Positions 16,326-20,221 of a DNA stretch of 20,221 nt are shown in pieces. The position numbers and the translations under genes were made by a program. The stretch spans positions 1-20,221 of the forward strand of contig JBHJMP010001250.1 of NCBI GenBank assembly GCA_043381765.1, in the 5' to 3' direction. Below the pieces are notes generated by a model that worked only from the letters and a program-made list of their open reading frames with translations, made no database searches and was not told where the DNA came from. The stretch comes from Collodictyon triciliatum (taxonomy: Eukaryota > CRuMs). Position 1 is the stretch's first letter. Each line of letters opens with the position of its first letter.

Positions 16326-18447
16326 CGAAAAAACAAAAAACAAACATAGGTGGCTATCAAGAAAATGAAGAGGAAGTTTTATAACTGGCAAGAATGTATG
16401 GATCTTCGAGAAGTGAAGGTTTTCATTTCTATTACAAAGCGACTAAATGATGATTCATGTAACCCTCTCGACTTAGTGCCTCTGGTTTTGTTGTTTTCTA
16501 ACGTCGCCTTATCTTATCCCCTACTTATGATCCTTCGTCAGTCTCTGCGAAAGATGAATCATCCAAATATCATCAAACTCAAGGAGGTGATTCGAGAGAA
16601 CGATGAGTTATTCTTTGTCTTTGAGTATATGGAGAATAACCTATACCAGTTGATGAAAAGCCAGGACCGCCTTATATCAGAGGCTACGATCAAGAGCCTA
16701 ATGTATGTCCTCCTGTGGTTTAATGCCTGCAGAATCTTTTCATCATGATATATATATATACGTTTATATACCACGTGCAGCACTGATTTCCACATCACAA
16801 AAAACGAACAAGAAAACAAAAACTAAAAAAGGCCCGATTTGGACGCCAAATTAGACATCTTATAATGAAATACTGTATCAGTCGAATACCTTATTGCGTA
16901 ATTCTGTTAATTGATTTATTATTACGTCCACAAAATAAATGAGTAGGCGCCTTTACCATTTGAATTGATTACAGGTACCAGCAGATCAATGGCGTGGCAT
17001 ATATGCATAAGCACGGTTTCTTCCACCGAGATATTAAGCCTGAAAATATGCTTATGATCAAAGATGTAGTCAAAGTTGCTGACTTTGGGCTTGCCAGAGA
17101 GATTCGCTCTCGTCCGCCATACACCGATTACGTCTCCACGCGATGGTTGTCACATTGCATCAGAATATTTGAACATATCTAGCATATTCTTTATTTGGGG
17201 CGCATAATAAGCTCATTCGCCTAATCCTTCCTTCCTTCCCTCCCTCCTTCCTTTATTTCATTTTCTATTTTAAAAAACTACCAGAATCTACCAGCAGACC
17301 AGTCTGAATGCCATTTCTGTAGGTATCGAGCACCCGAAGTTCTGTTGCGTTCACCCAGCTACAACAGCCCCATGGACATTTGGGCCTTGGGTGCAATCAT
17401 GGCCGAGCTGTACACTCTGCGCCCACTATTCCCAGGAAACAGCGAAAGCGATCAGATTTACAAGATTTGCATAGTATTAGGCCCGCCTACAACACAAAGC
17501 TGGCCTGACGGACTTCGCCTAGCATCGGCCATGAACTTTAAATTTCCCCAAGTAAAAGCTTTTTTTTTTTAAAAAAAAAAAAGAATAGAAAAGAAGCTGT
17601 GGATATATTCATTTTATTTGAAATGTCCTATGTCAAAACTCTCATCATGCTATAGTGTGCGCCAGTTCCGTTATCCACGTTGATACCAAACGCATCTCCA
17701 GAGGCCATCCAAATCATAACAGAAATGCTGAGATACGACCCAAACAGAAGACCCACAGCCGTCCAACTATTGCAGCATCCTTATTTCACAAACGTACAGC
17801 TTCCAATTACACTTCAAGAGCCCGAATACAAGCCATCTGGCGCAGCAGCTCCGTATGAGCCAGAGACCAGCCATTTTCTTGCCCCTCCCAAGAAGGAAGA
17901 GCAAAATGCAAAGCCCAATCCGCCCAGCTCGCATTATAATCCAATAGCGAAAGGCTCCAAGTTCTTTCCTGACATCGCTCCGGCGGCTGCAGCTGCGAAC
18001 CACAGGTATATTTTTTTAATACATATGTCGTATCTTTATCATTGTTATTTCCCGTTTTATACAGAACAATACCACGAAATAAAATGGTTCACTCGTAAGT
18101 ATTCCATACTCACACCGCCACATAAGTTTTGGTCAGAAATATCATAGCAATCAAACTGATGTCTTCAACTATGATTGCAGTTCCCCAGACGGCGCAGCCC
18201 CCACCAAACAGTATGCCTCTAAAGGTATTTTCAGTACGCCTCTTCCTGCCATACAACGCGGTTCTAGCATCGCCGCTGGGGCACTCGCCGGTGTCCAGTA
18301 TCAATTCATTCCTTGCCATATCATCCTGGATGTCATAAGTGATATAGATAAAAAGAAAAGAAAAAGACGCATTATTATGTGCAATAATCTCCCAGTCCTG
18401 ATTATTTCTCTCGTAGGTACGACGCTTTTGGGCGACGTAAATACTGA
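16005..18447 (+). CDS. MAK/CILK1 (ICK)-type flagellar protein kinase
   Basis: Ser/Thr kinase of the RCK group (MAK, CILK1, MOK; Chlamydomonas LF4), which acts in cilia to restrain length and influence intraflagellar-transport turnaround. Nine exons with consistent phases: 16005-16091, 16350-16418, 16542-16702, 16975-17145, 17323-17551, 17656-18005, 18065-18094, 18181-18297, 18417-18447, giving 414 residues. Visible: glycine loop GDGTYGSV (11-18), [13 protein letters not shown] with Lys33, alpha-C Glu50 (DLREVK), [12 protein letters not shown] (Asp125), DFGLARE (Asp142), TDY activation motif (156-158) in [17 protein letters not shown], and [15 protein letters not shown]. The kinase fold ends near [14 protein letters not shown]. 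The C-terminal tail of about 120 residues is Pro/Ala/Ser-rich and ends GRRKY. It is shorter than the tails of the human enzymes. An in-frame TGA upstream supports ATG 16005. The TDY motif suggests activation by a CDK-activating-type kinase (CCRK/CDK20) plus autophosphorylation, as known for the family. Confidence 0.95.
16227..16324. repeat. (AAT)n microsatellite in kinase intron 1
   Basis: About 32 AAT copies within the first intron (16092-16349), ending some 25 nt before its acceptor. It may vary in length between strains. Confidence 0.96.
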
Positions 18448-19173
18448 TCAGTTTGGATGCTGTTGTCGCTGGCATTTCAGAAAAAAAAACCTTCTCTTCC
18501 CCTTTCAACTTTCCTTGTCCTTGTCCTTGTCCTTCTCCAATTCCATTTCGATTATGCAGCTATTCTTTTCCCACATATGCCTTTACCTTTGACATTCCCC
18601 GGTGGATGGCTCTTTCATTCTTTTCTCTTTCTCTCTTTTCTCTTTCGTGTCTATCTTCATCAGATTGTTTCCCGAAAAATGACAAACGACGAGATCGCTC
18701 ACGAGGGGTTTCAAAATTGATGAAACCTTTGAATTTCGTAGTGTAGAGTACATCGCCTGCTTCCCTGAGTGGTTCTGCCTCATCTCAGCCCAAAAAAAAC
18801 AAACAAAATTAAAGTATCCTTAATTGAAATATATTCATGAGGAGGACTGGGCCCCAACAGTAGTTTGTCGCGGTGGCTTGCTTACTTTTGCTGTGTCGAA
18901 TACTCAATTTATTGGCGAGTAGAGAAACAATGAAGGACAAAATAAAAAAAAACTGTAAGAACGAAACAAGGCTAGTTGGCATGGTTGTTGCGGTTGCATA
19001 GACACTTCGAAGGAAAGCATCTGCTCTTTTTTTTCTTCTAGTTGTTGTTTCTTTTTACCGGCTACGTCTGACCATAATGTGATAATTGCCATCAGACGTG
19101 CGTAATGACATAAGAGAGGGAAGATTATATCAGCTGTCCAAAGCGCGGATAATGCGACCGAGTCATTTGCTAT
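18448..19173. other. Spacer between convergent genes
   Basis: Lies between the 3' end of the kinase and the 3' end of the minus-strand small gene, so it should hold both 3' UTRs. Pyrimidine-rich stretches (about 18490-18540 and 18615-18650) give plus-strand open frames full of L/S/F. A 62-codon minus-strand frame at 18904-19092 contains a Lys/Glu-rich run but no known domain. No further gene is supported. Confidence 0.4.
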
Positions 19174-19878
19174 CTACAGAAACTCTGCTCCGCCTTGCCT
19201 AATTCTTCCAAGTGCCCTCTCCGCATGAACTATCAAAAACCCAGCAGTCATCTTTTGTTCATCCAATGACTACAGCACAAGGCAGTATAGTTAGCATGGT
19301 GGTATATTAATCGGAGGGGAACTCAAACCAAAGTGAAAGAGGCTTCAAAAAACAACCCCGCCAAGGTGGAAATATCTCGCCCGTGTGATTATTCTCCTCA
19401 TTCGTCTTTCTTCCTTTAATTATAACTGATATGGAAGGGGATTTACCTTAAGAAGGCCTCTTAAAACATCAGCATCGAGCTCAATCTTTCCGTCTTGAGA
19501 GGTTCCTTGTTGTAGAATGACCAGGCATTCCTCACATCTGCTCATGAGATATTGAGCTCGTTCTAGAGCAACCTCCCAATTACCTAAAACAATGGAAGAC
19601 ATTAGTCATCCCATTAGGATATATGAACTAAATGGCGAGGGGATGGAAATGAGCATAAGTAATTTTGTGGAAAGATTGAAGATTCCCCTTTATACGATTC
19701 AAAGTAGGAAAGTTCCAAGAATTGTTTTGCCCAAACCTTGTGTGCCGCTGGAGGATAGATTACCACTGCTTTGCTGCATGTGATTGTAAATGATAGAGTA
19801 AGCTATGTTATTCCATTGTGTATTTTTAAGATAGGAAAGCTGCATATTCATATTCTGGGGAGTTTCTTTTTCTTCCAT
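19174..19878 (-). CDS. Small conserved-looking helical protein, function unknown
   Basis: I do not recognise this gene, but its structure is clear. There are three exons: 19878-19737 (ATG preceded in frame by a TGA), 19583-19447 and 19269-19174 (TAG stop). They are joined by introns of 153 and 177 nt with GT-AG borders and matching phases (1, then 0). The product has 124 residues. It starts with a polar N-terminus (MEEKETPQNMNMQL) and a Ser/Gly/Gln-rich linker near residue 35-47. Two helical, charged segments follow: WEVALERAQYLMSRCEECLV with KIELDADVLRGLLK, and LDEQKMTAGFLIVHAERALG. There is no signal peptide, membrane helix or metal-binding motif beyond a Cys-x-x-Cys (CEEC). Size and helicity suggest a subunit of a larger complex, but that is inference only. 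Confidence 0.75.
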
Positions 19879-20104
19879 CGCTCATCTTTGAAAGGATATG
19901 ACAGAATTGTGTGAAAATCAATAGGAAGAAGGCAACTACGGCCAAGCTTCGGAGAAATAGCATGCTTTGTCCGGGGAATGTAAGCTTACCTCAAAAATAG
20001 GATTTCGAAAAGACCGAATCTCGTGTTGAGGTCTGAAAGCTGAAAATGATGAGAATTAAGCAGGGCACCAGAATGTGGAGTTAAATTTGGCGATACTGTT
20101 ATTG
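19879..20104. other. 5' flank of the small minus-strand gene
   Basis: Unique sequence containing the presumed promoter and leader of the gene at 19174-19878. I see no specific element. Confidence 0.3.

Positions 20105-20221
<117 letters not shown>

Noticed and set aside
16559-16819. Minus-strand frame within the kinase gene
   Set aside because: It is antisense to kinase exon 3 and intron 3, with no support of its own.

Overview
This is a window from a nuclear genome of a microbial eukaryote, very probably a flagellated or flagellate-stage protist. The genes are broken by many short GT-AG introns (mostly about 95-260 nt), the spacers are AT-rich and full of microsatellites and homopurine tracts, and there is an assembly gap of N. 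Three of the genes belong to cilium/flagellum biology. The species cannot be named from this sequence. A microsatellite-rich, intron-rich rhizarian-like genome would fit, but that is only a guess.

Layout. 1-98 is an (AATAC)n array. About 650-2690 (minus) is a decayed Fanzor-type gene, a eukaryotic TnpB-like RuvC nuclease, still readable across several frames. 2700-4560 holds no gene I can name, but has a homopurine tract and a (CAAA)n array. 4561-7851 (minus), with a probable extra 5' exon at 8319-8543, is a 13-14 exon gene for the dynein-2 intermediate chain WDR34/DYNC2I2. 8892-11047 (minus) is a single-domain voltage-gated cation channel of the CatSper/EukCat type, whose 5' end is not resolved and may lie in or near the N gap (11356-11931). 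12245-13830 (minus) is a leucine-rich-repeat protein with repeat-sized exons. 13911-14408 and 14530-14602 are a purine tract and a 73-nt poly(A). 14792-15613 (minus) is an intronless, GC-rich lipoate-pathway octanoyltransferase (LipB/LIPT2). It is divergent from the plus-strand gene at 16005-18447, a nine-exon MAK/CILK1-type kinase. 19174-19878 (minus) is a complete three-exon gene for a 124-residue protein I do not recognise. The window ends in a (CTTT)n array.

How they fit. WDR34 is part of the retrograde intraflagellar-transport motor. MAK/CILK1 kinases act on flagellar transport and length. CatSper-type channels gate flagellar calcium entry in the lineages where they have been studied. 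Their proximity is notable, though nothing here shows co-regulation. The octanoyltransferase is mitochondrial housekeeping. Exon joins below were worked out by hand from splice signals, reading phase and family alignment from memory; no database search was run.
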